Source: Bacteroidales bacterium (lineage in GTDB: Bacteria > Bacteroidota > Bacteroidia > Bacteroidales > UBA932). Taken from it: a stretch of 34,282 nt of DNA. The notes beneath the pieces are model-generated. The model was not told the DNA's origin. It did no database searches and saw nothing but the letters and a program-made list of their open reading frames with translations. The DNA lies in assembly GCA_017651465.1 (NCBI GenBank), contig JAGCCX010000033.1:1-34282 (forward strand), read 5' to 3'. Position 1 is the first letter of the stretch; each line of letters begins with the position of its first letter. The position numbers and the translations under genes are program-made. This document shows positions 19,892-27,444 of this stretch, piece by piece.

Positions 19892-19929
19892 ACACGTGTT
19901 GCAATTAATAATTATTCTTTTTATTTTCG
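19892..19929 (+). promoter_or_regulatory. Promoter with palindromes for the 19961-20126 unit
   Basis: TTG at 19899-19901 and TATTTTCG at 19922-19929 (one mismatch to TAnnTTTG) are 20 nt apart. The perfect palindrome ACACGTGT (19892-19899) touches the -33 element, and AATAATTATT (19907-19916) lies in the spacer. Both could be operator sites, though AT-rich palindromes arise easily by chance. The rest of the AT-rich stretch 19746-19960 holds only a GCAAATT/AATTTGC inverted repeat (19804-19832). Confidence 0.5.
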
Positions 19930-19960
19930 CTGCCAGTGTAAACTTTTAAAGGTTAAGCGT

Positions 19961-20113
19961 ATGAAAAAGAACTATCAAGAGCCCTCGGTACGCACCTATT
20001 GTATAAGCGTCGGGGGCATGATTTGCGTTTCCGGAGGGAAACCAGGCGGCAACGGCCAGCCAGGGGCCCAATTCGACCCTGAAGAAGACATCTACGAAGG
20101 CGGTATTTTTTAG
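19961..20113 (+). CDS. Small protein of 50 aa, YxxP...SGG type
   Basis: The ORF opens MKKNYQEPSVRT, continues GGMICVSGGKPGGNGQ and ends in an acidic/aromatic tail (FDPEEDIYEGGIF). It shares Y-x-x-P, R-T and S-G-G at identical spacing with the small ORF at 4456. There is no hydrophobic signal segment. Gly and Cys in the middle could suit a modified peptide, but no modification enzyme is nearby. Its stop is 12 nt before the start of the large fimbrillin-like lipoprotein at 20126, and a recognisable promoter lies about 30 nt upstream, so the two form a clean two-gene unit. Proteins of this look are, as I recall, frequent and unannotated in Bacteroidales. The function is unknown. Confidence 0.75.
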   Translation: MKKNYQEPSVRTYCISVGGMICVSGGKPGGNGQPGAQFDPEEDIYEGGIF

Positions 20114-20117
20114 GAGG
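20112..20117 (+). promoter_or_regulatory. Perfect Shine-Dalgarno AGGAGG for the 20126 gene
   Basis: AGGAGG overlaps the stop codon of the small ORF and lies 8 nt before ATG 20126. It pairs fully with the anti-Shine-Dalgarno CCTCC seen at the window start. Strong SD sites are uncommon in Bacteroidota. The overlap with the stop suggests that terminating ribosomes re-initiate on the lipoprotein. Confidence 0.7.
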
Positions 20118-20125
20118 GCAAATCT

Positions 20126-22621
20126 ATGAAACGTACTGTTTATTCTTTAGCAATCCTGGCCATAGCTGGCATTGCAGTTCTGTCCTGTTCAAAAGAACCA
20201 AAAATCGAGGACACTATCAAAGCGCCCCAGGGCATTACCGTCAAGGTAGTCTCGGCAGAGGGCACCACCAAAACCCACATCGTCGATGGAGACGTCCCTA
20301 CCGTAGAATGGTCTGCCGATGACAAAATCTACCTGTTTGAAGCAGTGGACGGCGAAGTAAAGGGCAAGGCCGAATCGGAAAGCGCCGTCATCAGCGATGG
20401 CCTGGCAGGCTTCAGCACTACCATAGACTGGGCGGCCGAGGGAAGTTCATACCAATATTCGGCGGTATACCCCTCCAATAGTATTATTTCCTATAGTGGT
20501 AATTATTATATTATAATACCGGAGGAGCAGGTCCTTAACGGAAACAACTTTTCGGTGGACTCCGATGTTCTCTTCTCAACGCCCCTCGACCATGGCGCCA
20601 GCCGCGTGGCCGACGGTGAGGAACTTATGTTCAGCTTCAGGCGCCTTGGCACTGTGGTCCGCCTCAACATAATTGGTATTGCAGAAGGCGAGACGATAAG
20701 CGAGATTAAGGTAGTTGCGCCCTGTAACATTGCAGGAGCAATCGTTTATGACCCCGTTACAAGCACGGTTGACCCTTCTAGCGCTTTTGAGGCTTATGGT
20801 TCAAACACCGTTTCGCTATATCCTGAAGACATAGTAGCCACAGGAAACGATGTGTTCTGGTTCAGGGTAATGGCCGAGAGCGACTGGGCCGTGGGGGACA
20901 AATTCTCCGTCCAGGTCAGCACCGACCAAAACGTTTACAAAAAAGAGGTTACCCTTCCGTCCGTTATCAAATTCCCCGACGGCGGCCTGACTAAGTTCGG
21001 TGTCAACCTCGCTTCCAGCGTAGTTCCTCCTATGGCAGTACCTTGCACTTGGGATTTTGAAGACGGAGCCGATGACTGGACATTCATTGATAATGATGGA
21101 GATGGCTTTAACTGGGAATTATTCGACACAGATGGAGGGAACCCCCATTCAGGGACTACCTATCTGACAAGCGCATCCTTTATCAATGATCTGGGCGCGC
21201 TTGAGCCCGACAACTGGGCGTTTACACCTCGTGTTCAACTTACTGAAGGCAATTACCTTAGCTTCTGGGTAAGAGCACAAGATCCCAGTTGGCAGGATGA
21301 GCATTATGCTGTTTATATTACCAAGGGCTCTCCTATGGGAGAAATGTCCATTTTGATTCCGGAAACCATATTCCCTCAAGGAAGCTTTGTGGAAATAGGA
21401 GATGACGGCTACTATCAGCATCACATTGTGCAGATTCCCGAAGAATTTGATAATGAAGTGGTTTGCATAGGCTTCCGTCACTTTAACTGCACAGATATGT
21501 ATATGCTTGATATAGACGATGTTTCTATTACGGAAGAGTATCCTTATCAAGCTCCCGAAGCCGATTATGCAGACTTCCTGGGCCAATGGACCACAGGATC
21601 AAGGGTCTTTACCATTGAGCAGAAGGTTGAAGGAGAAAGCTATACTATCAGCGGATTTACCGGACAAGAATATCCTGTAGAAGCCAAGTTTGAGGGTAAC
21701 ATTCTAGTTGTTTATGACCAAATTGTAAACACCAGCGGCAGCACAGAGATCGCCATTCAAGGCATACCCGATTTATATCTTCCTGATTACCCTAGCGAGG
21801 AGATCATTTTGTTCCGCGCAGTTTATGACGAAGAGGAGAATGCCTTGATAATTCAAACCGCGAACGAGTATTACATTTGGATAATCTATGAAAATAAGGA
21901 GTTTTATGATTATATCCTTTATTCAGCCATCCCTGAGAAACTGGTACCTTACGTTCCGGGGCCAGATGTCGAAGATCCGAATACCTATCTATTTAAAGAC
22001 GACTTTGAGAATGGCCTAGGAAACTGGACGCTTTTCGATGCTGACGGCGACGGTTATAACTGGCAATGGTATGCTTATGAAGATTATGCTCATTCAGGTG
22101 AATCCTTCTTATGGGGTTACTCTTATTCCAGCCCGAATTCCTACGATCCAGACAACTATGCGTTTACTAAGGGAATTACCCTAACTACTAACAATTATCT
22201 GTCATTTTGGGTGCGTGGCATAACGCCCTACTACCCCGATCATTATGGTGTTTTCATCTCTAGCACGGCTCCTACAGCAAACAATCTCGCAAACTGTGTA
22301 AAGCTGTTTGAAGGTGATGCCGACAACACGACTTATGAAAAAATAGAGATTTCTATTCCTTCCGAATATGATGGCCAGACTGTCTATATCGCCTTCCGTC
22401 ATTTCGATAGCTACGATATGTATTACGTGTTCATTGACGATGTGGCTGTGACTGAAGGACAACTCATTGAACCCTCCAGCTCTGCTGCTCCCGCCTATCT
22501 TGCCCGTCCCAAACAGGCGGCCGTTACAGTCAAGGGCAATTTGAAGAAAGTATCCGACTCCCGTGGTTCCACCCGTAACCGGATACCGGTAAAGACAGAT
22601 TTCACCACAACACGTCGATAG
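20126..22621 (+). CDS. Fimbrillin-like lipoprotein with two cleaved-adhesin domains
   Basis: An 831-aa lipoprotein (signal MKRTVYSLAILAIAGIAVLSC, Cys21). Residues about 35-295 are the fimbrillin-like module: TKTH, VEWSADDKIYLF, then YSAVYP. Two cleaved-adhesin domains of the gingipain/haemagglutinin type follow at about 306-468 and 620-777. Each has a DxDGDGxNW motif, a YLSFWVR strand, an (E/D)HY(A/G)V(Y/F)I strand and FRHFxxxDMYxxxIDDV, so they are an internal duplication. Between them (about 480-610) is an unassigned beta domain starting FLGQWTTGSRVFTIEQ. The last 50 residues are basic and Ser/Thr-rich, and I do not see a type IX sorting domain. It is translated behind a perfect SD and the 19961 small ORF. 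A surface adhesin binding host protein or glycan is likely from family knowledge. Confidence 0.88.
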   Translation: MKRTVYSLAILAIAGIAVLSCSKEPKIEDTIKAPQGITVKVVSAEGTTKTHIVDGDVPTVEWSADDKIYLFEAVDGEVKGKAESESAVISDGLAGFSTTIDWAAEGSSYQYSAVYPSNSIISYSGNYYIIIPEEQVLNGNNFSVDSDVLFSTPLDHGASRVADGEELMFSFRRLGTVVRLNIIGIAEGETISEIKVVAPCNIAGAIVYDPVTSTVDPSSAFEAYGSNTVSLYPEDIVATGNDVFWFRVMAESDWAVGDKFSVQVSTDQNVYKKEVTLPSVIKFPDGGLTKFGVNLASSVVPPMAVPCTWDFEDGADDWTFIDNDGDGFNWELFDTDGGNPHSGTTYLTSASFINDLGALEPDNWAFTPRVQLTEGNYLSFWVRAQDPSWQDEHYAVYITKGSPMGEMSILIPETIFPQGSFVEIGDDGYYQHHIVQIPEEFDNEVVCIGFRHFNCTDMYMLDIDDVSITEEYPYQAPEADYADFLGQWTTGSRVFTIEQKVEGESYTISGFTGQEYPVEAKFEGNILVVYDQIVNTSGSTEIAIQGIPDLYLPDYPSEEIILFRAVYDEEENALIIQTANEYYIWIIYENKEFYDYILYSAIPEKLVPYVPGPDVEDPNTYLFKDDFENGLGNWTLFDADGDGYNWQWYAYEDYAHSGESFLWGYSYSSPNSYDPDNYAFTKGITLTTNNYLSFWVRGITPYYPDHYGVFISSTAPTANNLANCVKLFEGDADNTTYEKIEISIPSEYDGQTVYIAFRHFDSYDMYYVFIDDVAVTEGQLIEPSSSAAPAYLARPKQAAVTVKGNLKKVSDSRGSTRNRIPVKTDFTTTRR

Positions 22622-22645
22622 CTCTTAATCCCATCTGGGACAACA

Positions 22646-22680
22646 ATGAAGGCGGCCAGTCTTGGCCGCCTTCATCATTT
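22646..22680. terminator. Terminator between convergent genes 20126 and 22698
   Basis: A perfect 13-bp stem (ATGAAGGCGGCCA/TGGCCGCCTTCAT) with a GTCT loop, followed by CATTTTATTT on the plus strand. It lies 25 nt after the adhesin stop and serves at least the plus strand. It may also stop the minus-strand HTH operon. Confidence 0.8.
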
Positions 22681-22697
22681 TATTTATTCCCCCGAAC

Positions 22698-22901
22698 TTA
22701 ATCGGGCCTGAATTCGAGTATGTCGCCGGGCTGACAGTCCAGAACAGTGCACAGCGCATCAAGCGTGGAGAAACGTATCGCCTTGGCTTTTCCGGTTTTA
22801 AGAATAGATATGTTGGCCGGCGAGATGCCCACTTTCTCCGAAAGCTCCCCGGAGGACATCTTCCTCCGGGCAAGCATCACGTCCAGGTTAACTATAATCA
22901 T
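22698..22901 (-). CDS. Small XRE/Cro-C1-type HTH regulator
   Basis: A 67-aa protein that is almost entirely one helix-turn-helix domain: LDVMLARRKMSSGELSEKVG, then ISPANISILKTGKAKAIRFSTLD. The tail ALCTVLDCQPGDILEF is typical of the small YozG-like (HTH_26) group. It should bind DNA as a dimer. It starts 1 nt after the flotillin stop, so it is the third gene of the NfeD-flotillin-HTH operon. It may regulate that operon, but no operator is visible. Small HTHs of this type often accompany membrane proteins. Confidence 0.9.
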   Translation of the reverse strand: MIIVNLDVMLARRKMSSGELSEKVGISPANISILKTGKAKAIRFSTLDALCTVLDCQPGDILEFRPD

Positions 22902-22902
22902 C

Positions 22903-24300
22903 TTATTCCTCCTCAGGTTTTACTTCCTCCGGCTTTGACTCGCCCTTAAGGTAGTTGGGCAGTTCCATACCGGCCATCTTGAACAGGTCCTGCAGAGGAG
23001 GGACCGACTGCATAAGGCCCGACACGAAGTTGGCGGTAGCGGTTTTGCCGTTCTCGCCTTTTCCGCCGTCCCATACGGTCACCTTGTCGATGTTGATGCC
23101 CTTGACGGCCTCTACCTGGGTCTTCACCAGTTCGGGCAGCTTGTCGGCGATCATCATCAGCACGGCCTTCTGAGCATCGCCCTCGGCGGCGCCCACCAGC
23201 TGCTGGAAACCGGTAGCCTGCTTGGTGAGGATCTCCAGTACACCACGTGCCTGGGCGTCCATCTTGGCATAGATAGCGTCGGCCTCACCCTTTGCCTTGC
23301 GGCGAATCTGCTCGGCCTGGGCCTCGGCGTCGATGATGGCCTTTTCCTTCTCTATCTGGGCAGGCACCACCACGTTAGCCTTACGGGTAGCCTCTTCCCT
23401 CTCGGCACGGGCAAGCTCGGCGTCGCGCTCGCTCTTGTAAGCCTCTTCCAGAGCCTTGGCGGCCTGGACCTTCTCGGCGGCCACGGCCACGCGTGCGGCC
23501 TCGGCTTCCTTCTCACGACGGGCGGCATCGGAATTGGCGATGGCTATCTTGGCGTTGTTCTCTCCCTGCACGGCAAGGGCGTTGGCGTCGGCGGTCTTGA
23601 TACGGGTGTCTCGGGTGGTCTCGGCGATACGGATATCCTTGTCCCTGTCGGCCTCGGCCTTACCGATTTCACCGTAACGGTTCTGCTCGGCAACGCTCTT
23701 CTTGGCGTCGTTGATGGCCTTTGCGGCGGCTTCTTTACCAAGGGCCTCGATGTAGCCCGACTCGTCGCGGATATCGGTGACGTTCACGTTGATAAGCTTA
23801 AGACCTATCTTGCGGAGCTCGGCCTCCACGTTGGTGGAAACGTTTGCAAGGAACTTGTCACGGTCGGCGTTGATTTCCTCGATGTCCATTGTGGCGATGA
23901 CCAGACGCAGCTGACCGAACAGGATATCGGTAGCGATGTTGCGGATGTCCTCGGTGCTCAGGCCAAGCAGACGCTCGGCGGCGTTGGTCATACTATCCTG
24001 CTCTGTGCTGATACCCACGGTGAAGCGGCAGGGAACGTCAACGCGGATGTTCTGCTTGCTCAGGGCGTTGGTAAGGTTGCACTCGATGCTGATGGGAGTC
24101 AGGTCAAGGAACGAATAGCTCTGGAACACGGGCCAAATGAAGGATGCGCCTCCGTGGATACATTTGGCCGATGCGTGACGGCCTGTCTTACCGTAGATTA
24201 CCAGAATCTTGTCGGAGGGGCAGCGTTTGTAGCGTGCAAGAATGGCGGCAAAGGTCACAAAAAGGACCACCACCAGAATAAGAATCAGATAAAGTGACAT
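22903..24300 (-). CDS. Flotillin-like SPFH-domain membrane protein
   Basis: A 465-aa protein. An N-terminal membrane helix (about residues 3-22, LYLILILVVVLFVTFAAIL) leads into an SPFH/band 7 domain (about 28-190, with KILVIYGKTG and SIECNLTNALSKQNI). A long Ala/Glu/Lys-rich coiled coil follows (about 190-370), then a C-terminal helical region and a charged Pro-Glu tail. This matches bacterial flotillins (YqiK/FloT), which oligomerise at membrane microdomains and affect fluidity and protein assembly. The NfeD-family partner directly upstream supports the call, as in the Bacillus yuaF-floT pair. The gap from NfeD is 4 nt. Confidence 0.95.
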   Translation of the reverse strand: MSLYLILILVVVLFVTFAAILARYKRCPSDKILVIYGKTGRHASAKCIHGGASFIWPVFQSYSFLDLTPISIECNLTNALSKQNIRVDVPCRFTVGISTEQDSMTNAAERLLGLSTEDIRNIATDILFGQLRLVIATMDIEEINADRDKFLANVSTNVEAELRKIGLKLINVNVTDIRDESGYIEALGKEAAAKAINDAKKSVAEQNRYGEIGKAEADRDKDIRIAETTRDTRIKTADANALAVQGENNAKIAIANSDAARREKEAEAARVAVAAEKVQAAKALEEAYKSERDAELARAEREEATRKANVVVPAQIEKEKAIIDAEAQAEQIRRKAKGEADAIYAKMDAQARGVLEILTKQATGFQQLVGAAEGDAQKAVLMMIADKLPELVKTQVEAVKGINIDKVTVWDGGKGENGKTATANFVSGLMQSVPPLQDLFKMAGMELPNYLKGESKPEEVKPEEE

Positions 24301-24304
24301 AGTA

Positions 24305-24949
24305 TTAAATGATTAGTGATTCAAGGGGTTCTACAAGAAGAGTATCCGCGCTGAGCACTTCCACCACCCGGATGGAAGATCCGGTAGGGAGAGCGTCTCC
24401 GTCGGTGAGAGCCTCGTACTCGCGTACGGAGTTGTTGATGGTAATCTGTACCTTGCCGCAGCCCTCGCGCGCGGCAGGGATTCGCAGATAAACCTTGCCT
24501 TCGCAGCCCGGAGCGGCCTTGAAGACATCGATGTTGCCGGCCTGCTGCATACTGCTCAGCCAGCGGAAAAGCATCATCACAGCAAACACCAGGGCCACGC
24601 CCACGATGATGGAAATAATCATCAGGAGGCTCGTGGACTGGATGCTGTTCTTAAGCAGGATAGCCGACCAGCCGAAGCCCAGGAAGAAGTTCACAAAGTT
24701 GCGGAAGGTCAGAAGGCCCATTCCGGTGCCGTGAACGGCATTGCCGTCAATGGGAGCGGAGCCGTCGGCGGGCATATCGCCCAGACCGCCGTCGGGGATG
24801 TCTGTGTCGGAGTTGATGTCAAAGTCGGAGCCGCCGTCGGCGCCAAGGAATGTCATCACGCTCTGGATAACGAAGATCAGCGAGGCCGAAAGGGTGATTG
24901 CCCAGAGGACCCGCATCATTACGCTAAGGGAATTCCACCATTCAATCAT
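24305..24949 (-). CDS. NfeD-family membrane protein, flotillin partner
   Basis: A 214-aa protein with an N-terminal membrane helix (about 14-34) and an Asp/Gly-rich acidic loop (about 38-70). A pair of hydrophobic helices follows (about 80-130, IISIIVGVALVFAVMML). A C-terminal OB-fold-like domain (about 145-214) contains GCEGKVYLRIPAAREG, then VQITINNSVREYEAL and SIRVVEVLSADTLLVEPL. This is the short NfeD (NfeD1b/YuaF-like) architecture, nearly always encoded next to a flotillin. It is the first gene of the operon and is preceded by a TATATTTG box at 24973-24980. Confidence 0.9.
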   Translation of the reverse strand: MIEWWNSLSVMMRVLWAITLSASLIFVIQSVMTFLGADGGSDFDINSDTDIPDGGLGDMPADGSAPIDGNAVHGTGMGLLTFRNFVNFFLGFGWSAILLKNSIQSTSLLMIISIIVGVALVFAVMMLFRWLSSMQQAGNIDVFKAAPGCEGKVYLRIPAAREGCGKVQITINNSVREYEALTDGDALPTGSSIRVVEVLSADTLLVEPLESLII

Positions 24950-24972
24950 ATCGTTTTTCGTATTAGTTTTTG

Positions 24973-24980
24973 CAAATATA
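24973..24980 (-). promoter_or_regulatory. -7 box TATATTTG for the NfeD-flotillin-HTH operon
   Basis: On the minus strand this reads TATATTTG, an exact TAnnTTTG match, with its G 23 nt before the NfeD ATG. The AT-rich stretch to 25021 also contains a weak ATTG/CAAT hairpin that might end the C69 transcript. Confidence 0.65.
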
Positions 24981-25021
24981 GTAATTATTTATTGAAAAAC
25001 AATAATTTTTTATTATTTTTT

Positions 25022-26740
25022 TTACTTAACCTCCAAAACGTCGCCGGCGTCGCGGGCCACGGCGGCTTTCCAGCGCTCGGTATAACCGGGCTGCTTGAGG
25101 CCGGCGGGAACGCCCTTATTGTACTCCGAGTGCAGGAATTCACCCTTGTCGTCCTGGGCCTTGACGTTGCCGTCGATGAACTTTACCGTGAGCATCTGCT
25201 CCATATCAACCCAGCGGGAGAACTGTTCCTGGGCGGTATTGACCGAGAACTTGGTTATCTCGCGCTTGATCTTGCGCACCGCGCCCTTGCTGCCGCCTCG
25301 TTTGTTGTAAATCTCCTGCAGGCGGGCGTCCAGAGCGGGCACCGCGTTGCCTATCATCTCGTTCTCGAAGAGGTCGATGGACTCGCGCACCACCGGCTCC
25401 ATTGCGTCGTACATCCTGTAGCACGAATTGGTTACCCTGTTGCAGATCCAGAACTGCGAGGTGGGGCTGTAGTGCAGCAGGTCGCCGTTGCCCTCGCGCA
25501 CGCACTCAGGAACCTCTTTGATGTTGGCGTAAATGGGTGTAAGGTACGAGGTTGCGGCATCGTCGCAGCCGAACCATACCAGGGCGCCAAGCACGTCGGG
25601 CAGCCAGCCGCGGGCCTGAGCTACGAACCAGAAGCCGGTCTGCTGGGTGGCGATTGCCCTCTCGTTGACATAGGTCTTGCCTTCCCAGCTGAAATTCATA
25701 GGCCTCCAGCGATAAGGGCAGGCGTTGCCGCCGGCGCCTATATCCACGCGCATATCCATTGGCGTACCCTCGTAGTGGTCGCGCATCACGTCGGCAACAT
25801 CCTTAACGCCAATCTTGCGGGCGGGCTTGACAAAGAGGGGCATCTCGCCGTCCAGTTTGTAGCCCATGGCATAATCGAGCCAGTCGGAAGCGGGACGGGT
25901 CACCTCGTCGCCGTTCTCGTCGATATAGCAAAACTGCCCGTCGCAGAGAATGTTGAATGCCGACCAGGCACGGGCCTCGCATCCGCGGGCGCCGCCGAAG
26001 TCGAGCGGATTGTAAGCGTCACGGAAGCTGAAGTCCTCGTCGGAACCGCTGTACCAGCCATTGCTGCGGGCGAATTCGGCCACGTCGGGCGCGTACAGGC
26101 AGTTGTCGGGATCGTCCCAGGGGAAACGGGTGATGCGGCACTGGTTGGCGTGCGAGCAGATGTATCCGTCCGGAATGCGGCGTGCCACCCACACTATGCC
26201 CTTGTTGTCCGAGCCCTTGCCCACCAGGTCCATGACCCAGGCCTCCTTGGGATCGGCTATGCTGAAACTCTCGCCCTCGGAGGGGTAGCCGTACTCGTTG
26301 GCAAGGTCCACAATGGTCTGGATGGCCTCGCGCGCCGTGCGGGCCCGCTGGAGAGTAATGTATATGAGTGAGCCGTAGTCCATTATGCCGTTGGTATCTA
26401 CCTGCTCCTCGCGTCCGCCCCAAGTGGTCTCGCCTATGATGAGCTGATGCTCGTTCATATTGCCTACCGTCTGGAAGGTATAAGGCACCTGGGCGATGCT
26501 GCCGAGGGGCTTGTAGGTGTCCCACTCAATTATGGAGAGCCTGGAGCCCGGGGCCCATTCTTGAGCCTTGCGGAAGTACAGCTCGCCGAAAAGCCAGTGG
26601 GAGTCCGCGGCGTAGGATACCATTGAAGAGCCGTCGGCGCTGGCGCCGGGGGTTACGATTACATTTGTGCAGGCATTTGCCCGGGGGCTGAATGCGGCCG
26701 CCGCTGCGGCGAGCGCAAGAACAAGAAGAAAGCGTTTCAT
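25022..26740 (-). CDS. C69-family dipeptidase, secreted
   Basis: A 572-aa protein with a signal peptide (MKRFLLVLALAAAAAAFSP) and the C69 N-terminal-nucleophile signature ACTNVIVTPGASADGS. Cys24 would become the catalytic N-terminal residue after cleavage. Other family landmarks are SYAADSH, NEHQLIIGETTWGGR, ESFSIADPKEAWVMDLVG and HANQCRITRF. C69 enzymes cleave dipeptides with broad specificity, and an exported form suggests peptide scavenging in the periplasm or outside the cell. A TAGATTTG box lies only 5 nt before the ATG, so the mRNA is predicted to be leaderless or nearly so. It appears monocistronic. Confidence 0.95.
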   Translation of the reverse strand: MKRFLLVLALAAAAAAFSPRANACTNVIVTPGASADGSSMVSYAADSHWLFGELYFRKAQEWAPGSRLSIIEWDTYKPLGSIAQVPYTFQTVGNMNEHQLIIGETTWGGREEQVDTNGIMDYGSLIYITLQRARTAREAIQTIVDLANEYGYPSEGESFSIADPKEAWVMDLVGKGSDNKGIVWVARRIPDGYICSHANQCRITRFPWDDPDNCLYAPDVAEFARSNGWYSGSDEDFSFRDAYNPLDFGGARGCEARAWSAFNILCDGQFCYIDENGDEVTRPASDWLDYAMGYKLDGEMPLFVKPARKIGVKDVADVMRDHYEGTPMDMRVDIGAGGNACPYRWRPMNFSWEGKTYVNERAIATQQTGFWFVAQARGWLPDVLGALVWFGCDDAATSYLTPIYANIKEVPECVREGNGDLLHYSPTSQFWICNRVTNSCYRMYDAMEPVVRESIDLFENEMIGNAVPALDARLQEIYNKRGGSKGAVRKIKREITKFSVNTAQEQFSRWVDMEQMLTVKFIDGNVKAQDDKGEFLHSEYNKGVPAGLKQPGYTERWKAAVARDAGDVLEVK

Positions 26741-26745
26741 ATTTA

Positions 26746-26753
26746 CAAATCTA
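26746..26753 (-). promoter_or_regulatory. -7 box TAGATTTG for the C69 dipeptidase
   Basis: On the minus strand this reads TAGATTTG, an exact TAnnTTTG match, and only 5 nt separate its G from the ATG. That predicts a transcript start within about 2 nt of the start codon. Confidence 0.65.
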
Positions 26754-26787
26754 ATGAATTTTTTTCAAACGAGCGCCGCAAGTGCCG

Positions 26788-26930
26788 CAGACAGGCCAAA
26801 GCGCACAAGACCCGGGGTTCCGTGCGGTATTTGTTGGTTCAGACAGGCCAAAGCGCACAAGATCCGGGAAAATGTGTCAAAAACGGCAACGAGTCCATCG
26901 TTTTGACACGAAAAGCCGCATTTTGTGCGC
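26788..26930. repeat. Direct and inverted repeats in the 26741-27037 gap
   Basis: An identical 23-nt unit occurs at 26788-26810 and 26840-26862 (52-bp period) and contains CAGACAGGCC and GCGCACAAGA. The inverted form of its core, TTGTGCGC, is at 26923-26930. Between them GTGTCAAAA(A)CG (26874-26885) pairs with CGTTTTGACAC (26899-26909) as an 11-bp stem with one bulge. No gene lies in this stretch. It looks like a decayed or compact repeat element; two copies are too few and too irregular for CRISPR. Confidence 0.8.
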
Positions 26931-27001
26931 GGAACACCGCAACGGAAGGGATGAGCCAAGCGGCGCAGCGTCTGAAGGCCGCTTATTTACGCGGCCTGCT
27001 T

Positions 27002-27031
27002 TTTGCGTTCAAGGGTTTTTTATTAACTTTG
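27002..27031 (+). promoter_or_regulatory. Promoter for the 27038-pheS run (TTTG at 27002, TAACTTTG at 27024)
   Basis: TTTG at 27002-27005 and TAACTTTG at 27024-27031 are 18 nt apart and both match consensus. Only 6 nt separate the -7 box from ATG 27038, so translation would begin within a few bases of the transcript start. Confidence 0.75.
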
Positions 27032-27037
27032 CAGTTT

Positions 27038-27442
27038 ATGAAAAAGATATTAGTCACTTTGCTCTTGTGCGCGGCGGGCATAACCGCTCTGGCGCAGGAG
27101 AACAAGACCCCGGAGCAACAGGAAAAAGAGTTCTACGAGGCCATAGAAACGCAGGTAAACCGCCTGGCCGAGATGCTTGAGCTGGACGACGCCCAGGTGT
27201 TCTATCTCGACAGCATCCTGACCCACGACTACAAAGGTATGCAGGACGAATTCGGCAGTATGTCTGCCGCTAAAGTGTCCAATTCCGACCTGTTCTACGC
27301 CGTGCAGGACAAGTGGATGGATCAGATTTACAATTCTATTCACAAGATACTCAGCGAGGAGCAGTGGAACAAATACCTAAAAGCAGGCGCCGCCCGTGAC
27401 AAGAAAGCCCGCGAAAAGCGCGCGGCCAAAAAGAACAAGTAA
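27038..27442 (+). CDS. Small secreted protein of unknown function
   Basis: A 134-aa protein. ATG 27038 opens a clean signal peptide (MKKILVTLLLCAAGITALAQ); the frame upstream runs through promoter and repeats. The mature part is helical and charged, with RLAEMLELDDAQVFYLDSIL and a VQDKWMDQIYNSIHKILSEEQWNKYLKAG segment. It ends in a strongly basic tail (KKAREKRAAKKNK). The layout resembles small periplasmic helical proteins of the CpxP/LTXXQ kind, but I see no defining motif. It is the first gene before pheS (2-nt gap) and so shares a promoter with an essential gene. Confidence 0.8.
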   Translation: MKKILVTLLLCAAGITALAQENKTPEQQEKEFYEAIETQVNRLAEMLELDDAQVFYLDSILTHDYKGMQDEFGSMSAAKVSNSDLFYAVQDKWMDQIYNSIHKILSEEQWNKYLKAGAARDKKAREKRAAKKNK

Positions 27443-27444
27443 TT

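Noticed and set aside
22472-22621. Type IX secretion sorting domain at the end of the 20126 protein
   Set aside because: The basic, Ser/Thr-rich tail lacks the beta-sandwich pattern and closing motif of such domains, and the protein has a lipobox.
22698-22901. Antitoxin of a toxin-antitoxin pair
   Set aside because: The neighbour is a flotillin, not a toxin, and no short toxin ORF is adjacent.
24731-26371. 546-codon plus-strand ORF opposite the C69 dipeptidase
   Set aside because: Antisense to two recognisable genes (NfeD 5' end and C69). It also crosses their promoter.
26788-26930. Possible CRISPR array
   Set aside because: Only two identical units plus one inverted fragment, no regular spacers and no cas genes.
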